Assembly (NCBI RefSeq): GCF_030704535.1
Contig: NC_081819.1
Span: 17,642,001 to 17,706,000, forward strand
Direction of reading: 5' to 3'
DNA length: 64,000 bases
DNA from: Vitis vinifera
Taxonomy: Eukaryota; Streptophyta; Magnoliopsida; Vitales; Vitaceae
This document shows, in pieces, positions 12,774 through 22,933 of this stretch. The translations under genes were made by a program, and so were the position numbers. Positions within the stretch are counted from its first letter, which is position 1, and every line of letters starts with the position of its first letter. The notes below the pieces were generated by a model, which searched no databases, was not told the origin of the DNA, and saw only the letters and a program-made list of their open reading frames with translations.

Positions 12774-13252
12774 ATTGCTCCATTTCAATCATAAGGGGAT
12801 CATTTCATGAGAAAAATAAGTTGGTGGGGTGTCCCAACAATTAATACCCTAGAAGAATAATTGGTAAATATATTGTATCAATCTATGTACCATAATGCAA
12901 CTCCAAATGGGTTGTCATTATTCTTTGTTGATTGTTCTAAGCATAATATCTAATGAAATTATTTTATTATAATCTTCTTTTTTTATTTTTAAAGGTCATA
13001 CCATTTCACGACGGCGCATGATATATATGAAAAAATCCAAATAAATTTGGTCCTGCATTTTAGTTAAGATGGCAACATCATTGACTGTGTCTATGTATTT
13101 ATATTTTGGGTCCAAATATCAACTTTATAAACTTGAAGTGACATAGAATTAAATCTAGAAGAGAGAAAAATTCAAACACGGGTAGAGAAACTTGTGTATT
13201 AATTTGCTTACGTAAATCCATCATAATCCAATGATTTGATATTAGGTTGGGG
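12774..13252. other. PME 3' flank
   Basis: Contains the probable 3' UTR of the PME gene (first 150-200 bp) and then non-coding DNA. No other feature seen. Confidence 0.6.
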
Positions 13253-13563
13253 CCTCTTGAGAACTTGACAAGAGTGTGAACATACGAGGATGGAAGAAAT
13301 TAGAATATTATTAATGAAATATGATGACCTATAAAACAGTTTGGAGATGGCAAATTTTCAAATTGGTTGAAAGTGTCAAGGAAAGTGCTGAGAGAGACAG
13401 AGAGAAAGAGAGAGACAGAGAGACAGAGAGACTCTTGGAAACTTGACAAGAGTGTGAACATATATGAGGATGGATGAAATTAGAACATTATTAATGAAAT
13501 ATGATGACCTATAAAACAGTTTGGAGATGGGAAATTTTCAAATTGGTAGAAAGTGTCAAGTGC

Positions 13564-13603
<40 letters not shown>

Positions 13604-13724
13604 TCTTGGAAACTTGACAAGAGTGTGAACATATGAGGATGGATGAAATTAGAATATTATTAATGAAATATGATGACCTACTGGAGATGGGAAATTTTCA
13701 AATTGGTAGAAAGTGTCATGGAAA

Positions 13725-13755
<31 letters not shown>
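13253..13755 (+). repeat. Three-copy tandem repeat with GA microsatellites
   Basis: Copies start at 13253, 13432 and 13602, each with CTCTTG(A/G)(A/G)AACTTGACAAGAGTG. They run through a shared 100-bp unique part (TTAGAATATTATTAATGAAATATGATGACCT in copies 1 and 3) and end in a GAGA array of different length and purity. Copy lengths are about 179, 170 and 154 bp; copy 3 lacks about 15 bp before CTGGAGATGG. No coding function. Confidence 0.92.
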
Positions 13756-13759
<4 letters not shown>

Positions 13760-14158
13760 GAGGCTTGAGGTTAAAGCCCCAACATGTGGTACCTTGGTAG
13801 CTTGTATTGGGCCAGGTAGGGGGCCTTTATTTGGCCCCTTAGACCTTAAATATTACTTTGGGCTTCATTTGTTGGGCTCGAGTGGTCTATTGAGTTAGTC
13901 CTTAGAATGATCATTACTTGATTACCATGAAAAATGAGAAAGAAAAAAATATTGAAAATTTGAAGAAATAAAAAATAAAAAAGAAGGTGCGAGAAAAGTT
14001 TACTAAAACAATAGTATATAGTACTCATAAAGAAGGAAGACGTGGGTGTTGTTTGGACAGCATTAATGGGGAATATGATGAGCAGCCCTTTTGAAGAGGA
14101 TATATCAAGATTAGAATAGGAAGCAGCCACTTTATACTAGAAAGATAGAGCCATGCAT
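13756..14158. other. Intergenic DNA / probable 3' UTR of the PDLP gene
   Basis: No gene recognised. The part next to 14159 is probably the 3' UTR of the minus-strand plasmodesmata-located protein gene. Confidence 0.5.
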
Positions 14159-16522
14159 TCACCTTTTTTCTGCACTTCCATATTAATTAATGTATTAACT
14201 TTCAAAGTAGATAACGCAGAAGCTGTCACATGAACAATAACAACACCAAAACATTGAGGGATAACCCTACACTTTTACTCCATTCAATAATATTCCAGAA
14301 AACCAATCAACCCCATGATGACATCTCATTCTCTCTCCACCATCTTCTCAACCTGCATCATAATATTCATCATGTTATGATGAAAATGGAAATGGGAAAT
14401 TTGAAACATGAGGAAAATTTTGAAGGATTTACCTAGTGCTCGACGTAAAAATGAGAGAAGAACGACGACAATGGCGAGGCCGGCTAACACCCCTACGATG
14501 ATTGCTACTGTTTTTCCGACTTGGTCCTGGTTGGAGGAGGAATCTATACCAGCACAAAAGGAAAAGGAATGGGAATTAGTACTGTGGATAAAGATTGACA
14601 AGATACTAACCAATGCTCCCACTACCACAATTTGTTTGTCAATTCTTTAGTTCAAGTAGGTGTTTGCAGATGAAGTTTGCTTTTACTATTTGATGAGAAA
14701 TAAAAGATGGGAATGGTCTAAGATTTGCATTTTGTGTTGGTGGTTTTGGGATGGTTGTTCTAAGATTCCATCTTTTCTTTTCTCTTTTTCCTACATTTTC
14801 TTGGCCACCAAACAAGCTTTAAGAAATAATTGATGGCTTGGTGCAAATCACTTTGTTGAAGTGTGGAATTAATTGGCCTACTCTTGTTGATGGTTTAATT
14901 ATTAAGTTGAGTGAAGCAACACTTTCTGGATTCATCAAACAGTTGGTCTCAATATGATTGAAAACAAAAAGAAAGAAAAGAAAAGAGAGACAAGATAAAG
15001 GAAGAGAGGAATTAATGTCAGCAAAAATGAAGGTGTGCCCAAAAGAAAGTTAAGTAAAGTGGCATTACCACCCCCATGATGCTTTACTTTATAAAAAGAT
15101 TGCTTGTTGACTCTTAGGGCTTTGAATTTTTTCAAATGGGCTCTCCCTTTTCCATCTCAAAAACTCTGCCCCTCTTTATCAATTCACTATATGCATCAAA
15201 ACCTGCAAATGCCCTCATATTTTACTCACTCAACAGGAAAAAAACATACCCTTTTTCCCTTTCTTTTTCTTCTCTTAATTTATCATTATCAAGAGGCTTA
15301 TTTCTGTTTCTTTTTGCTCCTTCTAACCTTGTAAAACATCTATACCCTCACACAGGTGATAGATAGAGAATACCTAAGAGCTTAAGACAGCTGTTTTAAG
15401 GCTAATATGAAAAATTGTTAAGTATGCAACAATGCTGCAGTCTCACAAAAAATGCCTATTAAAAATGATTCTGTGATAAGTGTGTAAGACCGAAGATAAT
15501 CTGATATCAGTATAAGCCTCGGGATGTGTGAGTGGGTTAAGCCACACTATATACCACAGGATTGAACCACATAAAGACTACTAGCTTGACCTTATTAATA
15601 ACCAGTTGGTTTACAGATGAGATGATTAAACCCTATATACTAACAAAAAATTTGTATAATAAGGGGAAAAAATGCCCATAACCAATTGATTTTTGGATGA
15701 GATATTAAACCGTAGATACTAACAAAAATTTTAAAACAAGGGAAGAAAATTTTGGGGAGGAGTACCTGAAGAGAAATCATAGTAGCCAGAAGCCCAGTAC
15801 CTAGCATAGCACTGTGACAAGAACACATCTGATGCAGAAGCTGATCCACACAGATTCTTCAGCTTTCCAACAGCTTCAGCAAGACAAGCAGAGCAATCAC
15901 CTGAGCTCAGGTCCCCTAAACACTGGGCAAAACCTTGAACCAACCCTGAACTACTGACTCGAAACCCAGTTGCAGTCTGTAAGTCAGCAAGAACATCGTC
16001 CCTTCGCCTATAGAACTCCACATCATTGCTCACGCTCTTACTACACTTCTTGTACATAAGGCTCGTATCCAGCCTCCCCAAGAAGTCCACATGCTCATAC
16101 CTCACGTAACAGCCTTCCAGCTGCAAACCAGCCCCATAGGAGTACGGACAAACCAGACTTATTTGGCTAACTGCACTCTCAATACACCTTGAGCAGTCAG
16201 TCGTCTTCAAGTCGCCTCTGCACTGATACAAACCATACACGGCCCCCTCCGTTGAGGTTGAGCTGCCATTTCCCATGGCGAAGCTATTGTAAGAGGTCTG
16301 AGGGGCAGAGCTCACAACTGAGGCCAGTAAAGAATTGAGGCTGCCTTCAAAGGCTGAGTTTGGTTGGTACTTTTCTTGGGAACAGCCTGCGTAGATGAAG
16401 ATGTGGGAGTCGACGAGGCGGCCATGGCTGTTGAGGGAGGAGAAGATGAAGAAAAGAGAGTAAAGTCTGAGTGCAAAGATGAAGATATTGTCAGTAGAGT
16501 GTGGTTGAAGGCTTCTCAACAT
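14159..16522 (-). CDS. PDLP: Plasmodesmata-located protein (DUF26 / cysteine-rich repeat, membrane anchored)
   Basis: Type I membrane protein of the PDLP family, which sits at plasmodesmata and modulates cell-to-cell traffic and callose. Exon 1 is 16522-15766 and exon 2 is 14543-14433. Joined through a split Asp codon (residue 253) they give YYDFSS-D-SSSNQ, as expected. Residues 1-34 are a signal peptide. Two DUF26 modules carry the C-x8-C-x2-C signature (C101/C110/C113 and C201/C210/C213). A single TM helix (about 264-285, VAIIVGVLAGLAIVVVLLSF) is followed by RRAL. The short third exon is uncertain: an acceptor at 14170-14171 gives a tail E-K-R-stop (292 aa), while one near 14356 gives only G-stop. 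An in-frame ATG seven codons upstream (16543) is an alternative start. Position matches Arabidopsis PDLP8 (At3g60720). Confidence 0.9.
15601..15743 (+). repeat. Diverged tandem duplication in the PDLP intron
   Basis: Copies at about 15601-15666 and 15681-15743 share ACCA(G/A)TTG(G/A)TTT, GATGAGAT and ACTAACAAAAA. They lie immediately downstream of exon 1, inside the 1.2-kb intron. Confidence 0.6.
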
Positions 16523-17157
16523 TTTCTTCTTTAGCCTTCTCATCCAATTTTTTTTTTCTCTTGTTTGATTTTGGGTTTGGTTGGGCTTCTTTTTTAAAAA
16601 AGAGTTTTTCATGTGGAGCCTTCCCAAAGAAGAAAGGGCCCAGTTGGTCATCAATGGGCCTACTTGTGTGTGTGTGGATTATTATACCATCTTTTCTAAA
16701 AGTTGTACTTTCACTCGAGAATATTGTCATAAATATGAACAAACACCATTCCTTTTTAACCATGGTGGGGATCTGTGGGTTTATGGCCTTCAAATGATTT
16801 GGATTGTAAAGATGGTCAATAGACCTTTTTGTATCTGAGCCCAGCCCAATGTTAACTGGGCTAAGGAGACCAGCCCATGAAATAGGTGGACCAGAAAGGC
16901 TTGAATTTGGAGGTGCACGCACTGAGTGGGTGGATCCACCCATGATTATATTGTTTAATACTTTCATCTTCATCCAAGGGAGAATATGGCAATGGAAATG
17001 AAAATGATTTTCTAAAATATCTTTTTTTTTTTTTCAAAATAAAAAATCACAGATATTTCTTTTTGTTACCGTTGAAAATGTTACGGTCTGGATGCAAAGA
17101 ATAATTTAAAAATAAACCTCTCTTAATAATTTAATAAAATAATTTTCTATTTCACAA
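16523..17157. other. PDLP upstream region
   Basis: Holds the leader and promoter of the minus-strand PDLP gene. Open frames on both strands here have no family resemblance. No clear TATA box could be assigned. Confidence 0.5.
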
Positions 17158-18227
17158 GAAGAAGGTTTTCCTTACGGAAGCAACACAATCTTAAGCAATT
17201 TTTGAAAAATCGTGTATGAAGTTGACGTATCCTTACCCTTACCTTACTTGACATAAGGCTAAGGAAGTTAGGAACTTTTGATGAAAGAGGCATTAAGGAA
17301 AGAATTGTGACTTTTCATAGCCGTAATATGACAAAACTCCTTATAATTATTAAACAACTTAAAATCAATGATTTTCATTCTTTTCTCTTTCCTCATACTT
17401 TCATAAATATTTCAATTGAATTCTTAATTTTAATTTTAATTTCAATTTCAATTATTTCCTTTTCTTTTTTTTCCCCATTTCATTTTCTTAGAATTTAGTA
17501 AACACCCCATAAGAAGGTTTTCCTTACAAAAGCAACAAAGTCTTAAGCAATTTTTGAAAAACCATGTATGAAGTTGATGTACCCTTTCCCTTATCTTACT
17601 TGACATAAGGTCGAGAAGTTAGGAACTTTTGACAAAAAAGGCGACGAGGAACTAAACTCTGAAGAACGATGATTTTTCATAATAGTAATATGATTAAACT
17701 GTTTATAATTATTAAATAACTTAAAATCAATTATTTTCATTCTTTTCTCTTTCCTCATAATTTCATAAACATTTCAATCCAAATTCTTAATTTTAATTCT
17801 AATTTCAATTTCAATTATTTCCTTTTCTTTTTTTTCCCCCATTTCATTTTCTTAGAATTTAGTAAACACATAAGAAGGTTTTCGTTACGGAAGCAATATA
17901 ATCTTAGTGTGAAGTTGATGTACCCTTACCCTTATCTTACTCGACATAAAGTCGAAAAGTTAGGAACTTTTGACAAAAAAGGCGATGATGAACTAAACTC
18001 TGAAGAACGATGACTTTTCATAGTCGTAATATGATCAAACTCTTTATAATTATTAAATAACTTAAAATCAATTATTTTCATTCTTTTCTCTTTCCTCATA
18101 ATTTCATAAACATTTCAATCAAAATTCTTAATTTTAATTCTATTTTCAATTTCAATTATTTCCTTTCCCTTTTTTTTTCTTTTTCCTTTTCCTCCATTTC
18201 ATTTTCTTAAAATTTAGTAAACACCCA
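17158..18227 (+). repeat. Tandem triplication, unit about 355 bp
   Basis: Three head-to-tail copies start at 17158, 17511 and 17872 with AAGAAGGTTTTC(C/G)TTAC. Each contains GAACTTTTGA, CTTTTCATA or TTTTTCATA, AACTTAAAATCAAT, a pyrimidine-rich tract and ends CTTAGAATTTAGTAAACAC (AAAATTTAGT in copy 3). Lengths are about 353, 361 and 356 bp. Copy 3 lacks a short stretch after AATCTTA. Copies 2 and 3 share a longer insert (ACTAAACTCTGAAGAACGATGA), so they look like the most recent pair. No coding function. Confidence 0.92.
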
Positions 18228-20600
18228 TAAGGTAATGAAACTCAAGGCAAGTTTTAAATTTGTGTTCATCCAAACAAAGCCTAAGCAATGAATGGTTGTG
18301 GACTCCTTCAAGTTTCAACTTCTCAAAATTTGAAGTGGCCCTCCTTTTCACAAGCCATCACTTGCACATCTTGATTGAGCAAAGACATCCCCAAATGGCA
18401 AACCGGAAAGATAATCATCTCTTCGCCATTATTCCATTGAAGATGACACATTCTTTCCAAGCTACAAACTCATCAAATTATCCTAACCACCCAATTAAAT
18501 AAAACATTAATATACCACACCACCTTCCTAGTTCACACAACCCCCCACCAGCCCAACCCTCTTTTCTAGGGCATAGTGGTGAAGGCTTGGCATGCGAGTG
18601 GATATTTCCTTCAAATGAAACCAAGTCCATAAGGTATGAAAATGGTTTTTTTTTTTTTTCCCCTTGTTTGTAATGGGTCCAATATAGAGCAACTTGTTAT
18701 ATTAGTTTTGTCCGATCTGTGTTGGGTGTTTATTTGTTTTTAATTAATTTTAAATATAACTTAAAACTAAATATTATTTAATAGTACTAAGTATTAGATA
18801 GTTTGTTTTTATAATATTTTATATCTGTTAAACATTAAAAATGAAAGAAAAACTAATATAGTACTTTTTTCTATTTAGGAAAAGTTGATAGTGTTTTGTT
18901 TTTTTGGCTTAATATAAAAAGTCAAAATATTTTGTTTTTTATATTCGGTTAAAAGTACCATATTGATATCAATCAAAATAACTAAACTAAACCTATTAAT
19001 AGCAAATTCACTTCAATTATCTTAATTGATATTAACATGTTAATTTTACCTTAATAGAAAAAATCAAATATTTTGACATTTTTTATTCAATCAAACAAAA
19101 ATTACCACCTAAAATCATTTTTCATATTTATATGATTATTATTCAAAATATTCTCTAATAGATAATTAAAATATATTATCAGGAAAAAAAAAAACCTTAT
19201 TTCTAAAACAAATTCATAAATACTATTTTCTATCAAAAATTATTAAATACATTTTCAATCTTGAAAAGTCAGGTTTTTATTTTTAAGTATAGAAAATTGT
19301 TCTTAAAAATATTTTTTGACAAACTCTTTTTAATTTAAAATAATTTTAATTATTTTTCTTCTCTTGTCCTTTATCTCCCTATTTTCTATGCTACACATTT
19401 TTCCACTTATTTTCCCCCAACAAACATGGAAAGTTTTCGTGAAGGTTTTTCCATATGTATGTATACAAGAGAGTCGTGTTTGACCAACTAAAGCCATGGA
19501 TTGTGGGGTGGGTTTGGGGCATATCCAAATCGTACATTTTTTTTAGAAAGGGGGTTACATTCTACATTGTACATCAATAATGAGGTAAGGGAGGTTGAAG
19601 AAGAAGTGTCATTTTCCTCCCATCCAAACACTTTTCCAACAAGCAGAGAATTGATTGGTTGCAGCCTTGCAGGAATAGAACTTTTCTTTGCTTTCCAATT
19701 TTAATGATGAAAAGGGTTAAAGGCACTCTCTTCATCCTTTAAAATTATTTACTTGAACTTAGATTCCACTCTCACCATCTTATCAAATTATTAAATTATT
19801 TAATAGTTTTTCAGTGGAATATCTTTAATTTTGTTTTCATAAATGGGAATAAGATGGAGGATGAAATTATTCAAAGGAAAAAAAAAAGAAATAAAATATT
19901 AAAAGATCCAACTTATTTGGTTTTGGGAAAGTTTGAAGAAAAAATGGGAGATAAATAAAACAAAGAGAAAATATATAGAAAAAGAAAAAAAAATAGATTT
20001 AAAGATAATAAATTTAATTCATGTTTATATTCAGTTTTTTTTTAATAATAAAATAAATATTTTATTATGAAACATAACTCTTTTGGACAAAAACTTTAAC
20101 ACTTTAGGATAAAAAATTAATGATATAAAAATGTTAAAATAAAGTTCAATACTTGAAAATTATTTTTTCAAATATGGGTATCTCATTATTTAATATTTTT
20201 TTAATAATTTTAATAAAACATTTTTATTGAGAGTAGGGGTGATAGGGTATGTACCACATCAAGATCCCAAAATTGAACCATTCACACATTCAACAATCAC
20301 TAGTGGGGGGTGGGGACTCCCTTTATTCACATATAGGAGTGATTCCCATCGTAGATTCTCCACTACCCCCACCATTTATGCCGATTAAGACCCTTGTGGT
20401 CACCATTACTATTGCACACACATCTTCAACTATATCATAAAGTTTAACATTACTCAACTTTAAATTAAATTTAGAAAAAAAAAATCAATTTAAATAATTT
20501 TAATTCAATACTTCTCATTGGTTTAAAAAAACCTAAGAGATGACCAATAAAATTAACATTAGAGTTACTTGTATTTAAATAAAATTAATCTCTTAATAAT
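18228..20600. other. Intergenic AT-rich DNA
   Basis: No gene recognised on either strand. There are some moderately complex patches (18240-18600, 19480-19700, 20240-20430) but no frame with family resemblance. Confidence 0.65.
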
Positions 20601-20712
20601 GGGTTTAGGAGTGATTTTAGAAAGCATTTATAATATTTATAATACTTGAATGATGAAAAATTTTAAGTATTAAAAATATTAAAAGTTTTTTTTATAATTA
20701 CTACCAAACATA
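20601..20712. repeat. Small AT-rich MITE-like element
   Basis: Contains AGTGATTTTAGAAAGC, a core with TTATAATATTTATAA, and ends near ATTACTACCAAACATATTC, which is loosely inverted to the start. Closely related to the copy at 26447-26570. Superfamily not assigned. Confidence 0.6.
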
Positions 20713-20909
20713 TTCTAATCTTATCGTTAATCAATTTATTAATGGCGAGGGTTCAAGAAAAAATCTTTACATATACTCACAACTAGTATTACATCATGTA
20801 TTAAAAAGAGAAAATGAAAACAAAATAAATATCAAGAAAAAAAAGGCTAAAACAAAATTACTAGCGAATCAATATCTTAATAAGAAGTTTATCATCATCA
20901 TCATCATCG

Positions 20910-21428
20910 TCAATAATGGCAACCAGCTGAGTAGTGCCGCCTCCACGTCATTTTTCGGCAGCCCTGACAGGCGGCGATCCTCGTCTGTACGCTCTCGAAC
21001 TCCGATATCCGGCAAGGTATGGTGATGCCACCTGGGTGCTGAAACCCATACTCCTCCTCGGATTCTCTCAGCAACTCACCAAACAATGGGTGGTTGAAGT
21101 ATATCACCGGCACAAGGACTCGCTGGAAGTCGCCGTCTTTTTGACCCACGTACACCGCCAGATGACCTTTCGGAACCGTCGCCGCTGGCATCTCCTCACC
21201 CACCGGAAGGTAACCGGAGAAACAAGCCGGACCCGGGTTCAACGAACATATCCTCTTGGCTTTGGTTTTGAGACGTTGACCCCAGTTGCAGAGTCGAGAA
21301 ATGGTCTTGGTCTTGCCGGTCGATTGCCCGAGACGGTGGTACCCAGATGGGTTTCGGCTTCGCCGGAAAAACCATCCGCAGAACTTGACGACCCGTTTTC
21401 CTAGTTTGAAGCCCCTGATCTTTCTCAT
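20910..21428 (-). CDS. SAUR36-like: SAUR-like auxin-responsive protein
   Basis: Small auxin-up RNA family protein of 172 aa in one exon, as is usual for the family. The SAUR domain covers residues 83-150 with VPKGHLAVYVG (85-95), VLVPVIYFNHPLF (104-116), LLRESEEEYGF (119-129) and ITIPC (135-139). A basic N-terminal extension of about 75 residues and a short C-terminal tail make it one of the longer SAURs. SAURs act in cell expansion, often by inhibiting PP2C.D phosphatases. A likely promoter with an auxin element lies at 21801-21815. By position it corresponds to Arabidopsis SAUR36 (At2g45210) and At3g60690. Numbering within the family is inference. The ATC trinucleotide array at about 20885-20908 lies just past the stop. 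Confidence 0.95.
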   Translation of the reverse strand: MRKIRGFKLGKRVVKFCGWFFRRSRNPSGYHRLGQSTGKTKTISRLCNWGQRLKTKAKRICSLNPGPACFSGYLPVGEEMPAATVPKGHLAVYVGQKDGDFQRVLVPVIYFNHPLFGELLRESEEEYGFQHPGGITIPCRISEFESVQTRIAACQGCRKMTWRRHYSAGCHY

Positions 21429-21800
21429 GGTGTAAGTATTTGATGCGAGAGAAAAGTTCAGAAACTATAAATTCCCAGAATTTTCAAAAGAAATGAAAAG
21501 GTATTTGGCTCAGGAGAAAGGCCATGGATCTGCAACAGACATGGCGAGACGGAAGAGAGTGAGACAGACTTCAGAGAGAGAGGTGGGGATGTTGGACATG
21601 TTGCTGATCACTAGTTTCGCAGAAGAAGTATCTCATGAAGATGTAATAAATAAAGTAAGCCACACCTTTTTGTCTTAAACCCTTTCTCTCCGTCAACACT
21701 TAACGTTGGCAGTGGAGGTGGCGTAGGTTGCGGCTATCGCGGCGGTGGCGGTGGAAGAGGAGAATATTGTGAGAGTTGAAACAAAGAGGAAGGTAGAGAG

Positions 21801-21815
21801 ATTTATAGCGAGACA
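21801..21815 (-). promoter_or_regulatory. TATA-like box with abutting auxin response element (SAUR promoter)
   Basis: On the minus strand TGTCTC (21815-21810) is followed after one base by TATAAAT (21807-21801 region). TGTCTC is the classical ARF-binding auxin response element. A second TGTCTC lies at 21566-21561 inside the presumed leader. Use of this TATA would give a leader of roughly 340 nt with two short upstream open frames. Confidence 0.55.
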
Positions 21816-22548
21816 CACGGCTGTGATTTGGTCGGCACGCGTTGGAGACTTAGAACAGTATACGATCAAATAAGTCAAAGGTCAGCTGAAGCAACGGCCA
21901 GATGCGAGTTCCTGCGAAGATGAGTAGCCTGCCATTACAATTCTTATCTAATTAAAACAAACCATAAAGGAATAATTTCATCCGTACACATAGAATACTT
22001 TCTTCTCAAATGGGCGGAAGAAAAATATGTCATCTACATCTCTTGAAATAGAAAAAGGTTGGAATTATTTAATTATTTGGAATATTTTAATTTCCTTTAA
22101 AGATATTGACTTTTATAGATATGAAATTAAATTAATTTGTTTTCTAGAATTTACAACGATTTTCAAAAATTATTCCCTAAAATAGGAATTTCAAATTAGA
22201 TTATTCCTAAACTAGTTTTTATGTTAAAATATTTTTAAATTAAAAATTGTTAAATACATTATTTAGTCTGAATTTAAAAACAAAAACAAAAACAAAAAAA
22301 CAAAAAAAATCAATTTTGAAAACAGTCGGCAGCGTGCTTCGTGGAATCCTGGCTTGCATTTGGAGTGAGAGAAAATGGTTTCAAAGTAGAAAATTACTAA
22401 ATTAGAGAGATTTCGGAGAAACTCTACACCTAACGACGTATACTTTTCAAATACGTGACAATGCCGTCAAAAGACCAAAAGGCTAGTCTCCGATAATTAT
22501 CGTACTGCACGAATACATTAATCTCCTGCAACCTCCTTCTTTCTGCCG
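21816..22548. other. SAUR upstream region
   Basis: Distal promoter of the SAUR gene and AT-rich DNA. No gene recognised. Confidence 0.5.
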
Positions 22549-22777
22549 ACACGTGGCTAACACGCGGGTCCCATTTTCCAAACAAAATGAATAATTAAAT
22601 GCAGTGGGACCCGCATCCATCTAAACGGACGAAGGGTTATCCGCCTAACATCCATATTTACTATATAAATAATAAATATTCCAAACCGTTACGTGTCTCC
22701 ACGAGCATAAACGTTTGACTTTAAATTCAGAATGGTGTGGACCATTCTTCAGTGCACCTGAAAAACACTCTATAAAA
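22549..22777 (+). promoter_or_regulatory. Candidate promoter patch: ABRE, inverted GGGTCCC motif, TATA
   Basis: Within 230 bp lie GACACGTGGC (22549-22558, an ABRE/G-box), a perfect 10-bp inverted repeat GCGGGTCCCA / TGGGACCCGC (22564-22573 and 22605-22614), of which the right half includes a class I TCP-type site (22604-22611), ACGTGTC (22691-22697) and TATAAAA (22771-22777). All are seen directly. That they form an active promoter is inference. Confidence 0.4.
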
Positions 22778-22804
22778 TCTCCTTCAATAAATCAATTGAT
22801 CAAA

Positions 22805-22933
22805 ATGGACTCCGGCGCCTTTGACCTTAAATACTCATTTCCGTACATATCGTACGCACTCCGTACGACGTCGTCTACAAACGGTGCTGAAAAATATGTG
22901 GGCCCAGGTGATGCCAATTTCCAAAAGTGGTAG
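22805..22933 (+). CDS. Possible 42-aa small open reading frame
   Basis: ATG to TAG frame of 42 residues 28 bp after a TATAAAA box. Its GC content is higher than the surroundings. It has no signal peptide, no membrane segment and no family I recognise. The leader would be very short (a few nt), which argues against translation from this TATA. Listed only as a candidate. Confidence 0.15.
   Translation: MDSGAFDLKYSFPYISYALRTTSSTNGAEKYVGPGDANFQKW

Noticed and set aside
20934-21404. 156-codon plus-strand open frame opposite the SAUR gene
   Set aside because: Antisense shadow of the GC-rich SAUR coding sequence; no family resemblance.
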